Below, one piece after another: positions 53,053 through 62,031 of a DNA stretch of 64,000 bases. The DNA is taken from positions 1 through 64,000 of the forward strand of contig JBCCHB010000032.1 of the NCBI GenBank assembly GCA_039028975.1, read 5' to 3'. Position numbers and translations under genes: made by a program. The stretch is from JAHBNG01 sp039028975 (GTDB lineage: Bacteria > Chloroflexota > Anaerolineae > Caldilineales > Caldilineaceae). Numbering within the stretch: the first letter of the stretch is position 1; each line of letters opens with the position of its first letter. The notes under the pieces are model-generated. The model was not told the origin of the DNA. It searched no databases and was given only the letters and a program-made list of their open reading frames with translations.

Positions 53053-54939
53053 CTACCCTCGGGGTGCGTTAAATCGGTAGCCCGTACCCCGAACGTTGAT
53101 TATATGCTCACGTTTGGGATCCACTAATTTAACCAAACGACTAACAGTTCGCTTAACTGTCTCCTCTTCATCTCGTCCAAAATCGAGTGCTTGCCCATCT
53201 ACATCCCAACAGTTTTCATACAGATCGGCATACGTGCAGATATTGCCGTTGCATTGGTGAAGGTAAAAGAGGACCTTACCTGTTAAGACACCGATTAACT
53301 GTTCGCTTACATCCTGGCCATCCACATATACTCGCTCGCGTTCAGCATCAATGCGTAATCCTTGTTCGGTAGAGTGTATACGTCTCTGTTTCGCTTGATC
53401 GGCTGTATGTTCAAATAGATAAGGAATCATATCGGAAAAGACAGGACTAAAGAGATTACCCGACTGATCGATAATCGATTGCTCCATGAGTTGTTTTATC
53501 ACTGGGCCATCTAATGTGGGCCGATTGTCGAGCTGATGCCATTGAGATAGGACAAATCGCTCTTCTTCTGTTAAGTAATGCCAGATTACTCGGCAGCTAT
53601 TTAACGGCAACGTCTTTAGCCACTCAGGGTTACGAAGAGATTGGGGCCAAAGCGCCGGATTATCGAGGTTGTCCTCCCTAAAGAGACGTTGATAGAGCTC
53701 TCGGGCTAGAACTGGATGTCCACCACTCAGTTGATACAGGGAAGTCGAAGCTACTTCATCAATGCCGGGATTGACCAGGGAAGCCATGGTCATATGAAAG
53801 GCATCTGGGTGCAGATAGGTAAGTCCTAATTGGGTTTCCTTAAATAGACCGTTAAATTGCTCAATAAAGTAGGATTCGTTGGTATCGCGCAAATGGGCTA
53901 GCGAGCGCCGCGTCACAAGAATAATGCCTATCTGTCCAGCAATAGTCGAATTGTTATGTACCTTGTAGAGTTGATAGAGCATCTGGGGTTCGAGTTGTGC
54001 GTAGGCTTCATCAAAATTTTCTAAAACAAAGGTGGGAGAAAGGCCGGTTTTTGCGATGACCTCACGCAATAGATCGATCAATGAATCAAAGAGACCACCA
54101 TCCGGATAGTCAGCCTTGTTTTGGTCCAAGTTCTCAATGAACTCTTTCGTGCTTGTTTGTAACGCATCGTCAGCGCGGTGACGGGACAAAGCCAGATTCA
54201 TCCCAGAGAGCATATCTCGCAATAATCTATGCCATGTAAATGGATGGCTTTCGTTTAATAAGTAGCCATCTATTCGGGCAATGAGCAGATTGATGGCTAC
54301 GTTACGAGTAGGCTGCCAGTCAGAATTCTCTTGCTCTGCAAGTTCGTCAAGCAAATCTGATTTCCCCGTTCCTGAACCACCATATATGTGGGCTGTTTTG
54401 AGCAACGTCAAATTTTCATTGAGTTGCTCCAAAGCATTCTTATCTTTTTGCGTCTCAAATGTGCTAGGGAGCGCCGCTACAGGCACGGTTGTATTCCCGC
54501 TGCGCCTCCTGCCTTGTTGATCTTCAATTTTGATCAGAATCTTTTCGTTCGTTTGTCCCGTATGGTTTAGTAAAATAATCTCGGCAAAGTCACGGAGAAA
54601 GTGAGTACCTTCACCATGGATAGAGGTCGGGATAACACCAGACGATATGCCACCGGATGAGACAGGTGTACCCATCCGGCTCTGGTTGACCACGGCAAAT
54701 TGGTTTTTCTCTTTATCGAACTCAATGCGAAAATGATCTCGGGAAATATTAGTGAGAGACTGCTCGTCCAAGTCAAATAGCTTTTGAAGTGAGATAGGGG
54801 TCTTACTCAATTTATTCTGATTTTGCGCCGTACGGCCAAATAGAATTGGGCAATCCTCAGGCGTAAATATACGTTCAGGAAACGGTTCATCGTCATACCA
54901 GATGGAAATACGAATAGAGCGGGAAGAGGAGTTAGCCAT
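53053..54939 (-). CDS. FHA - STAND-type ATPase - OmpR-type winged-helix regulator
   Basis: 628 residues, ATG with AGGAGAT nine bases upstream. FHA-like domain 1-140 (ILFGR, ISRDHFRIEF). P-loop NTPase about 165-460 with Walker A GGSGTGKS (187-194) and Walker B-like FVLENFD near 300; helical arm to about 520. The carboxyl 100 residues form an OmpR/PhoB-type DNA-binding wing (LTGKVLFYLHQ, RTVSRLVKLVDP, NVRGTGYRF). It probably binds a phosphothreonine protein, switches through ATP and controls transcription. It heads the minus-strand series and is divergent from the triple-FHA gene, so it is the natural local regulator, likely acting on the 54940-55410 gap. Confidence 0.85.
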   Translation of the reverse strand: MANSSSRSIRISIWYDDEPFPERIFTPEDCPILFGRTAQNQNKLSKTPISLQKLFDLDEQSLTNISRDHFRIEFDKEKNQFAVVNQSRMGTPVSSGGISSGVIPTSIHGEGTHFLRDFAEIILLNHTGQTNEKILIKIEDQQGRRRSGNTTVPVAALPSTFETQKDKNALEQLNENLTLLKTAHIYGGSGTGKSDLLDELAEQENSDWQPTRNVAINLLIARIDGYLLNESHPFTWHRLLRDMLSGMNLALSRHRADDALQTSTKEFIENLDQNKADYPDGGLFDSLIDLLREVIAKTGLSPTFVLENFDEAYAQLEPQMLYQLYKVHNNSTIAGQIGIILVTRRSLAHLRDTNESYFIEQFNGLFKETQLGLTYLHPDAFHMTMASLVNPGIDEVASTSLYQLSGGHPVLARELYQRLFREDNLDNPALWPQSLRNPEWLKTLPLNSCRVIWHYLTEEERFVLSQWHQLDNRPTLDGPVIKQLMEQSIIDQSGNLFSPVFSDMIPYLFEHTADQAKQRRIHSTEQGLRIDAERERVYVDGQDVSEQLIGVLTGKVLFYLHQCNGNICTYADLYENCWDVDGQALDFGRDEEETVKRTVSRLVKLVDPKREHIINVRGTGYRFNAPRG

Positions 54940-55410
54940 TGGGTCGTGATCTCCTGATAAAATTCAGCAAAAATTTGAATTATAAATCGTGCAAGAACCG
55001 CCGAGTAGACAAAATCAAATAATTAACACATAATATATCATACATTTATAGTAGCTCACAATGACAATGAACGGCTGGCTAGGGATCTACTGATGCTTAT
55101 TGTGTGGAAAGTTTCGAGCTAAAATGAAAGAAATTGGCAGACAACGTCGTCCATCTATAGTATATGGTGTCTGTATCATGTCTTCATATTTTCTGAATAA
55201 ATTGATGTATTATGGTGTAAAATTAGGCTAGTCAGATCAAGACAGCTCCTTTCCAAACCCAAATACCATTTAAAAACGAGCACCCCAAAGACAAAATTTT
55301 GCAGTTTGTTCAGATCCTTATACGCCTCGAAACAGGATAAAAGGGCCATCATGTATTTATGAAGTAGCCCACTAAACACCACTCTTTATTAAAATCAGGA
55401 AGAGGTAAAA
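54940..55410. promoter_or_regulatory. Divergent promoter region of the signalling genes
   Basis: 471 bases of A/T-rich DNA between the FHA-STAND-wHTH gene and the triple-FHA gene. No ORF of substance. TAATATATCATACATTTATAG near 55028 and the TTGCAG...TTATACG stretch near 55299-55325 could serve as promoters, but no motif is certain. The ribosome binding site AGGAAGAGG of the plus-strand gene lies at 55399-55407. Confidence 0.4.
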
Positions 55411-56439
55411 ATGACTACAAAAGATCGTACGACAAAACCAAGTACAACAGTACCCACTCCTGTAATGACAGCCCAGTACATTGTCAAAGCTGGTTCACAA
55501 GAAATCGGTCGAATTAACGAAAAAGGCGGTATCCTGGCCCGGTCAGATTTTGCTGCTCGACAGCTCATCATTCTTCACGAATCAATCTCGCGCCCCCATG
55601 CTCTACTCTATCGGGATGCAAGAGGGCGCACCACATTGACAGACGTCGCCAGTTATTATGGTACCGAAGTCAATCAACGTCCCATAGACAATGATTCAAC
55701 ACGCCTACGACATGGCGACAGAATTTTCTTTGGTAACTTTGTCGAATACGAGGTCGATCTAAACAAAGACAAGCTAATCAGCTTATCCGGCAAACCGATA
55801 TCGGATTTGGACATCTCTGGCAGTGGTCAATGGCTCATTACCCGGGATCAGTTAGATACAATCCTGGTCGATAACCCTCAAGTGGCCGACCCCCATTTGG
55901 TTATCAAACCAGGGGCGTCCAATGGAGAGTCTTTGATTCGAGTCCGAGATTTAAATAGAGATAGCACAACAATCATAGATGGAATAAGGCTTAACGGGGA
56001 GTCAAATCCATATACAGGCAACTCGCCAGTTCAGTTTCAGATTGGAGTTGAGTCATATTCCATCTTAGAATCTAATACGAATAAAAGCAATGCCAAATCT
56101 ATTCGGGCTAATCTCAAAGACAGCAAAAGCGAGGAGATTCTCTTCCTCGAATTCACAGAAGATTACCCTATGCAAACAATCGGGCGCGGAAAGACCAGGG
56201 ACGTAATCATTCCCGATCCCGGGGTATCGCGGGACCATGCAGCCATCACTTATAGCTTTTATGATCAAAAGTTTGTCATTCAAAATAAGTCAAAGACCTC
56301 TTCAACTCTCGTCAATGGTCATCCATTGCCACGCGAGGCTCCACGTATTCTATCGAATTACACTCGTATTCAGTTTGATACCCAAGAATTTACGTTTTCT
56401 TATCATCAATCAAGGCGTGAAAAGCAGTCACCCTCTTGA
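55411..56439 (+). CDS. Triple-FHA-domain cytoplasmic protein
   Basis: 342 residues, no signal or membrane segment. Three FHA-like domains: about 20-110 (ILARSDFAARQLII, SRPHALLY, GTEV), 125-220 (DPHLVIK, more divergent) and 240-335 (QTIGRGKTRDVIIPD, VSRDHAAITY, LVNGH). The first two, in sequence and order, mirror the FHA pair of the kinase at 35017-38205 (IIARNSFAMRQCII; GDLWLITR against GQWLITR), so one derived from the other. FHA3 has the complete Arg/Ser/His phosphothreonine site. It is likely a soluble scaffold or competitor for the kinase's FHA ligands. Divergent from the wHTH regulator. Confidence 0.88.
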   Translation: MTTKDRTTKPSTTVPTPVMTAQYIVKAGSQEIGRINEKGGILARSDFAARQLIILHESISRPHALLYRDARGRTTLTDVASYYGTEVNQRPIDNDSTRLRHGDRIFFGNFVEYEVDLNKDKLISLSGKPISDLDISGSGQWLITRDQLDTILVDNPQVADPHLVIKPGASNGESLIRVRDLNRDSTTIIDGIRLNGESNPYTGNSPVQFQIGVESYSILESNTNKSNAKSIRANLKDSKSEEILFLEFTEDYPMQTIGRGKTRDVIIPDPGVSRDHAAITYSFYDQKFVIQNKSKTSSTLVNGHPLPREAPRILSNYTRIQFDTQEFTFSYHQSRREKQSPS

Positions 56440-56475
56440 GTATCAGTTGTCCCAAAGGATCCGAGCTGTTCAATA

Positions 56476-56550
56476 AATAACAAAGATGAACAAGATTAGA
56501 AGGATGAAAAGATCTGCCTAATCTTCTAATCTTTGTTTGATCTTCATCCT
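56476..56550. repeat. Interspersed repeat R1, copy 4
   Basis: AATAACAAAGATGAACAAGATTAG at the left and CTTCTAATCTTTGTTTGATCTTCATCC at the right. AACAAAGAT/ATCTTTGTT and AGATTAGAAG/CTTCTAATCT are complementary arms. It lies between two converging operons and may act as a bidirectional terminator. Confidence 0.6.
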
Positions 56551-56605
56551 GCTGTGGTGCTATGGATGGACGGGTGTTCAAACCACGAAACCTGCCTAAA
56601 CCATA

Positions 56606-59600
56606 TCAAGATAAGATAGGCAGTTGCCATAGAAGCAGATCGCCGCTGGATGTGGAAGCCACAAGTTTTGTCTTGTCGGGGCTCAGATCCAGGTGCAAAA
56701 TATTTGTTTGGTCGCCTTCAAGGGTCTGTACAACCGTTCCATCAGCCAGATCCCACACTTTTACTGTACCGTCTTCAGAAGCCGAAAGAACATATTGTTC
56801 ATCCTGACTCAACGCCACGCCATAAACTGTCCCCATATGTTCATCTAAGGTATAAATTTTACGACGTTGGCTCAGATCCCACACTTGCAACGTCTCATCA
56901 TCACAAGCTGTAATGACGAGGTTGCCATCAGCTGATAGAGCGATATCACGAATTTGTTCCGTATGCGCCCGAATACGGTTAGTATTTTTTGATTTGGTCA
57001 GATCCCATATGCGTAGCGATCCCAAAGATGAGGCCGAGACTGCTCGCAGACCATCTTCGCTCAGGGCAACGCAGGTCACCACATCCCTGTGTTCCATTAA
57101 GGTCTGTAAGCAGTTTCCATTCTCCAAATCCCAGAGCATGAGGCTGGTATCCGATGAAGCCGACACAGCTTGCGTGCCAGAACTCGAGATGGCCACATCG
57201 CTGACGCCTCGTCCATGACCTTTCAATACATGGAGGCATTTTCCACTATCAATGTCCCATATGCGCAAAGTTTCATCATCAGAAGCAGAAACGATCTGTC
57301 GGTGATTGGGGCGAAACCGGACCCGCAGCACGCGACCACTGTGCCCCTCGAAAGTACGCATATAGGTCTGATTTTCTAAATCCCACAGCTTGATCGTTCC
57401 ATCATCAGAGGCAGATGCCACAAGCGTACCATCGGGGCTGATGGCCACCCCCCATATGCTGGCTCTATGACGGGCGTATTCGGGCAAGAATGGTTGGCCT
57501 TGGGGTTGGATGATCTGCTCAAGAGATTGATTATCTGTATTGGCCTCGGGATCTATCTCTTCTGAGTCGTCAATGGAGTCGCGACTAGATGGATCACCCG
57601 TTCGGGTGACGATCTCAACGTCCGGCTCTTGCTCTAACGGTATATCAGGCAATGATTGCCCAGGCTCCGGGGGGATAACTTTCTGGTCACCCTTGCGCAA
57701 CAGCGTCGGTGCCAAGTCACCTACATTATGGACAGCATTTAGCGACCCCCTAGCAACGTCGAAAGAGAAGTCAACGGAATTTCCTGCGCTAATTGCTTCA
57801 TAAAAGGCCACAGAGAACTCGATGGATTCGTCATCAGTAATGGCATGGGCTACGCCTACCACATAGTCAATGTGCTGGGCAAAGGCATAGGCTTGCGGTT
57901 CTGAGTAACAAGCATTTAAGACCACACAGTGGACGTCCGTAAAGGGTTGAAAGAAGTCGGCAAGCCCTTGGGGATCTACATAGGCCGACGTTCCATCCTC
58001 TGTCTCAAAAATAATGCCGGTCTCTTCTGTGGCGTGTCCCGAAAAGTGGACAACGCTTGGTCGATATTTGAGCATGGCTCTACGTAGGTCAGTAAAACCA
58101 GCAGCCGGGATAGCAATTATTTGAATATCGTTCTCCGTACCGACCAAGCTCATGCCGGTCTGGATCTTGCGTAATTCCTCACCAAGGCGCAGCGAATCCT
58201 TGTCTTTTGGACTAGACGCAAGGTAAAGAATCGTTTTGAGTGGTGTACCGTCAGCCTGGCCCCTTTGTTCAGCAGATGGTTCCTCAATAATTGGCTCAGG
58301 CTCAGGGGTGGATGCTTCGACAGAAGGTTTATCAGCGACGGTATCCGACGAATCGGCCTCTTCACTTTGCTGGCTCTCTGGCTCCTCGGCCTCTTTTACG
58401 CTCCCTTCCAACAGATGCTCTTTAATTTTCGCAACTCTTTCTATGAGTTTTTGGACAACAAGCGATTCCTGTCGGTTGCCAAGCTGGTAAAGAGCATTGG
58501 TCAGAAGAATCTCCAAAGGGAACTCGCCCGTGCTCAACAAACCTGTCATATTGACCGTATTCAGAATATTTAATAGTCGAGTTTGAGAAACGCCTTCATC
58601 AGGCAGAGCCCTTCTATAGGCAGGATCCATGCCCACCAAAAGGTTGTCTATGATTGCTGATGCATTGCCTTGATCCAATAAGACAAACAAGGCTTGGTGA
58701 AGGCTTAATATTTCTTGATGTTGGAGACGACCTTCCCTCAAGATTGAAAATTCCTTTCTTTCAACGGATTGCATCGAACGAACTTGCTTATCTATCGATT
58801 GTACGATTTCATTCGCTTCTACTTCTACATCAACTTGTGTAAATTGCCAAGCCATTTTAGAAATAGCTCGATCTATCCATTCTTTAGATTCCATAAATAC
58901 TAATGACATCTGGCCCACTACGTTCGCAAATACACAAACCCCAAATCCAACGCCATATTGTTCATGTTCTACCTCAAAAAGTGTTTGCATAGATGAATCT
59001 AAGGCACTTTGTGAAAATTGGGGCTTCTCTCGAAGATGATTAGGTAGACAGTGGCTATAAATTTGTGCAAGTTGGCGTTCATCTACCTGTGATTGTTTAA
59101 TTAGGTTAGTAAGATCGGCCACGAGGAGATCTGTTACAACTTTATTGCTTGGTTGGTGGATTCGTAATGAACTTTCAAACCGAATACTTTCCTCAATAAG
59201 GATCTCAAGCGATGTATCTAGCCGTCTTGCCCACTCCGAATAAAATCCTCCTAAACCGTCCAGGACATCTGGAGCAATTTGCGCAAACACACCCTCCAAA
59301 GTATTCAACTGTGTATCTACATCAAGCTCTTGCTCGTATAAAAATGCTTTAAAGCCACCACCTCGTCCGGCAACGGCATCAATATAATCGCTAATCTCAT
59401 GAAATACATCCACTGTAGTCGAGCGTAAGGCAATTTGACGCCAGCAGTGCCTCACTTCTTTACCGCCATAGAAGTCGTAGATAATCTCATCTGGGCTGTG
59501 GAGAGCTTTCGGATCTGTCAATTGACAGAAAAGTCCGCTGTAGAACAGTTCAGCAACGTGGGTCTGATTAGCCTCTTTGCCCATGATCTTCTGCTGGACG

Positions 59601-60976
59601 ATGCGAATAATCTCCAAGGTAATGGGGGTGCTGGCCAGATAAGAAGCCAGCTCCCGAGAGGGGCGAGACAATAGCCGCCAACTGAGATCGAAGTATTCTT
59701 CGGCCTCTTGACCGGACAATCTTATCGGTGGCCTTGCCAGCGTATGCCAGCCTGCTTGAGACATGAGTGTAGCTGACGTGTTTCCGTCACCGTTCTCTGA
59801 TTCCTCTGACGGCAGGAAAATGTAGCCAAAGGAGCGAGAGTGAGATCGTCCCGCGATCAAGTTGGCCCACGGTCCCAGTGAGTATGATTCTAAGGTAATG
59901 ACTGGGATGGGCTTAGGGGTGGCCTCAGCGTTGTCCTTACCTTGAACGCCTTTAAAATCGCTCTCTTCCCAATACCAAGGCCATTCGACCACCTGTAATT
60001 TACCATTGGGTACCATAGGTGCGGAACTACTCAACTTGACATCAAGCTCATTGACTAAGGTGGTCTGCTCCCACATATTGCGCGGCAGCATATGGAGAAT
60101 GGTAACTGGCCCGTAGTTAGACCACAACTCGAGCAGATCGGGCATCTCTCCAGAATACCAAGGGAAGCTGCTCGTATCGGAGAGGAGCAAAATAACGCGC
60201 TCACCTCGGGGATCAACCAGCTCCATAGGGTCACATAAACGTCCATCTTGATAGCCTGCCCCCATTGTAAAGTGAAGCCGAAGTGACTTGAGGGTTGTTT
60301 CCTCATCTTCTCGTTTTGGTGCCAGACCGTAAGATGTGACGGCACGAAAGGCACCAATCTGCTCCAGCAAGGTAACAAATTCGGCAATGGTACGATGCCA
60401 CATGGCCATAGAGGGCGATTCATCGATGATCAGTGCAACGTCGAGCCAACGGCGCCGCTTGGGACGTACAACAACAATAGGTGTATTGGTCTCGGACGAG
60501 CGCTCAGCAGACAGAATTTCATCGATTTCATCCACAGTAGGAGAAGAAACAGTCTGCTTTAGAGGGCGCAGACTACGTGCCAGATCTAATTGTCGAGGCA
60601 GAGCAGAGCTAGCCGGAACAAAGAAGGGTACGTTAGTCTCTCCATCTTCAATAGCTGTGCTGGGTGGTAAAACGACCGCTGCAGCACTCTCATATCGCGA
60701 GATCGGTTGTTGCCCGGCTTCAACCTTTCGACCCTTTAGATTGTTTTCGGTTGAAGAGCTTTTCGTATCGTCAGACAGTATTGAATCTCGTGCAGATGAT
60801 TCTGGTTTGGAGATATTCTCCACAGTATTGAACGACCGCCAAATCTGGGCAGCCAACCAAACGATGTCAGCCACTTCCTCGACACCGATAGGGCGACCAT
60901 GGAGTTCAACCACCCTTTGGAGATCATTGAGTTGTTCGGGATATCGAACACCCTGCCTAGTGGTATCATCTATCAT
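56606..60976 (-). CDS. vWA - EAD-like - CHAT protease - WD40 fusion of a MoxR-vWA-VMAP ternary system
   Basis: 1456 residues. The ATG overlaps the moxR stop (ATGA). A short helical N-terminus (about 15-55) and disordered linker precede the vWA-like domain of the SAV_2336-N type (about 173-480; MIDAS DESPS near 184-188, LLLSDTSSFPW). Two adaptor-like helical domains follow at about 625-740 (QVDERQLAQIYSHCLP) and 745-850 (NILNTVNMTGLLSTGEFPLE). The CHAT caspase-like protease (about 905-1095) has H981 in HFSGHA and C1023 in LNACYS, so the dyad is intact. Seven WD40 repeats close the chain (about 1165-1456; IKLWD, LRIWD, LMLWD, LRIWD, LQVWD, VKVWD, LLLWQ). Known family role: vWA and MoxR transduce a signal to an effector. 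Here sensor and protease effector share one chain. Confidence 0.9.
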   Translation of the reverse strand: MIDDTTRQGVRYPEQLNDLQRVVELHGRPIGVEEVADIVWLAAQIWRSFNTVENISKPESSARDSILSDDTKSSSTENNLKGRKVEAGQQPISRYESAAAVVLPPSTAIEDGETNVPFFVPASSALPRQLDLARSLRPLKQTVSSPTVDEIDEILSAERSSETNTPIVVVRPKRRRWLDVALIIDESPSMAMWHRTIAEFVTLLEQIGAFRAVTSYGLAPKREDEETTLKSLRLHFTMGAGYQDGRLCDPMELVDPRGERVILLLSDTSSFPWYSGEMPDLLELWSNYGPVTILHMLPRNMWEQTTLVNELDVKLSSSAPMVPNGKLQVVEWPWYWEESDFKGVQGKDNAEATPKPIPVITLESYSLGPWANLIAGRSHSRSFGYIFLPSEESENGDGNTSATLMSQAGWHTLARPPIRLSGQEAEEYFDLSWRLLSRPSRELASYLASTPITLEIIRIVQQKIMGKEANQTHVAELFYSGLFCQLTDPKALHSPDEIIYDFYGGKEVRHCWRQIALRSTTVDVFHEISDYIDAVAGRGGGFKAFLYEQELDVDTQLNTLEGVFAQIAPDVLDGLGGFYSEWARRLDTSLEILIEESIRFESSLRIHQPSNKVVTDLLVADLTNLIKQSQVDERQLAQIYSHCLPNHLREKPQFSQSALDSSMQTLFEVEHEQYGVGFGVCVFANVVGQMSLVFMESKEWIDRAISKMAWQFTQVDVEVEANEIVQSIDKQVRSMQSVERKEFSILREGRLQHQEILSLHQALFVLLDQGNASAIIDNLLVGMDPAYRRALPDEGVSQTRLLNILNTVNMTGLLSTGEFPLEILLTNALYQLGNRQESLVVQKLIERVAKIKEHLLEGSVKEAEEPESQQSEEADSSDTVADKPSVEASTPEPEPIIEEPSAEQRGQADGTPLKTILYLASSPKDKDSLRLGEELRKIQTGMSLVGTENDIQIIAIPAAGFTDLRRAMLKYRPSVVHFSGHATEETGIIFETEDGTSAYVDPQGLADFFQPFTDVHCVVLNACYSEPQAYAFAQHIDYVVGVAHAITDDESIEFSVAFYEAISAGNSVDFSFDVARGSLNAVHNVGDLAPTLLRKGDQKVIPPEPGQSLPDIPLEQEPDVEIVTRTGDPSSRDSIDDSEEIDPEANTDNQSLEQIIQPQGQPFLPEYARHRASIWGVAISPDGTLVASASDDGTIKLWDLENQTYMRTFEGHSGRVLRVRFRPNHRQIVSASDDETLRIWDIDSGKCLHVLKGHGRGVSDVAISSSGTQAVSASSDTSLMLWDLENGNCLQTLMEHRDVVTCVALSEDGLRAVSASSLGSLRIWDLTKSKNTNRIRAHTEQIRDIALSADGNLVITACDDETLQVWDLSQRRKIYTLDEHMGTVYGVALSQDEQYVLSASEDGTVKVWDLADGTVVQTLEGDQTNILHLDLSPDKTKLVASTSSGDLLLWQLPILS

Positions 60977-62031
60977 CGACGCATCCTGCTTATCGATTTC
61001 AAGACAATTTCCTTTATTCTCTCTTCATCTGCCTTTGAAAGTTTGCCAACAGTGCCTGTCGCACTATTAGAGAGTACAATCTGCTGAGCAAGGTAGATGG
61101 CATTCATCAGTTGATCTGTGGCAACTAATTCCCCCTTTTCACGTTCATCCATAATGTGTTTGATAAAGGCAGCCAATGTCGGTGTATATTCAGTGAAGTG
61201 GGCCCCCACAATTTCTAGAAGCTTTTGTTGATCCGGCTGCTCCATAGGCAAACGGAGGCAGCGACGCAAAAACGGCGCGGGCAGTTCCCGTTCGCCATTG
61301 CTGGTCATAATCACAATGGGGAAGTGCTTACAGCGCACCCAGCCGTCTTTGATGGTCACCACATCTGCTGGACTCTCGGCGTTATGCTTGCGAATCTCGA
61401 AGTGGTTCTCCAATTCGTTCTTTGGAGTGGTCTCTTCGTCAGCCGTTGCATCAACTAAGCGAGAGAGTTCGGGAATCTCAAACTCACCCTCTTCAAAGAT
61501 GTAGAGCAGATCGTTGGGCAAGTCGATATCGCTCTTGTCGATCTCGTCAATGAGAAGAACCCGGGGCCACTCGCGGCAATCGGCAAAAGCCGTCCCTAGT
61601 GGCCCAAGGGTCAGATATTTCTCGATGGGTGGTGGAGCATTCTTGGGTTGGCCATTTTGGCTTCCTAAGTTGGCCTGCTGTAGGCGACCAATGGCGTCAT
61701 AGCGATAGAGCGCATCCCTTAAGGTAGAACGGGAGGTAATAGGCCAGACCAAGACCTTGTCCAGCTCAAGTTCTTTGGCAATCGAATAGGCTAGGCTAGA
61801 TTTACCTGTCCCTGGATCGCCAGTAACGAGAAGGGGGCGACGCAAGTAAATGGCGGCATTAATGACCTGCTTCTTTTTATCATCAATGAGAAATTCGTAG
61901 GCCGTCCGTCGGGTTGTGTTGGCAAAATCCCGCCAAGGGGGTGCACCATTTTGGAGCATCTCAGCCAATTGCTCTTTACCTTGGTCGTGTCCGTATACAA
62001 ACCAGTGGTTGGAGCCAGTTGTATCAGCCAT
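60973..62031 (-). CDS. MoxR-type AAA+ ATPase of the ternary system
   Basis: ATG at 62031 chosen (AGAGGA upstream; it overlaps the VMAP stop by 8 bases); the frame opens at 62082. 352 residues. Walker A GDPGTGKSS near 75-83, Walker B VLLIDEIDK near 155-163, sensor-1-like MTSNGERELP and an arginine-finger-like PFLRRCLRLP. The MoxR-typical helix insert ENHFEIRKHN is present. MoxR ATPases work with vWA proteins as remodelling chaperones; here it is sandwiched between and translationally coupled to the VMAP and vWA genes. Confidence 0.92.
   Translation of the reverse strand: MADTTGSNHWFVYGHDQGKEQLAEMLQNGAPPWRDFANTTRRTAYEFLIDDKKKQVINAAIYLRRPLLVTGDPGTGKSSLAYSIAKELELDKVLVWPITSRSTLRDALYRYDAIGRLQQANLGSQNGQPKNAPPPIEKYLTLGPLGTAFADCREWPRVLLIDEIDKSDIDLPNDLLYIFEEGEFEIPELSRLVDATADEETTPKNELENHFEIRKHNAESPADVVTIKDGWVRCKHFPIVIMTSNGERELPAPFLRRCLRLPMEQPDQQKLLEIVGAHFTEYTPTLAAFIKHIMDEREKGELVATDQLMNAIYLAQQIVLSNSATGTVGKLSKADEERIKEIVLKSISRMRR

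Noticed and set aside
60336..61070. 244-codon plus-strand frame opposite the vWA gene start
   Set aside because: Ser/Arg-rich shadow crossing two overlapping coupled genes, with no start signal.
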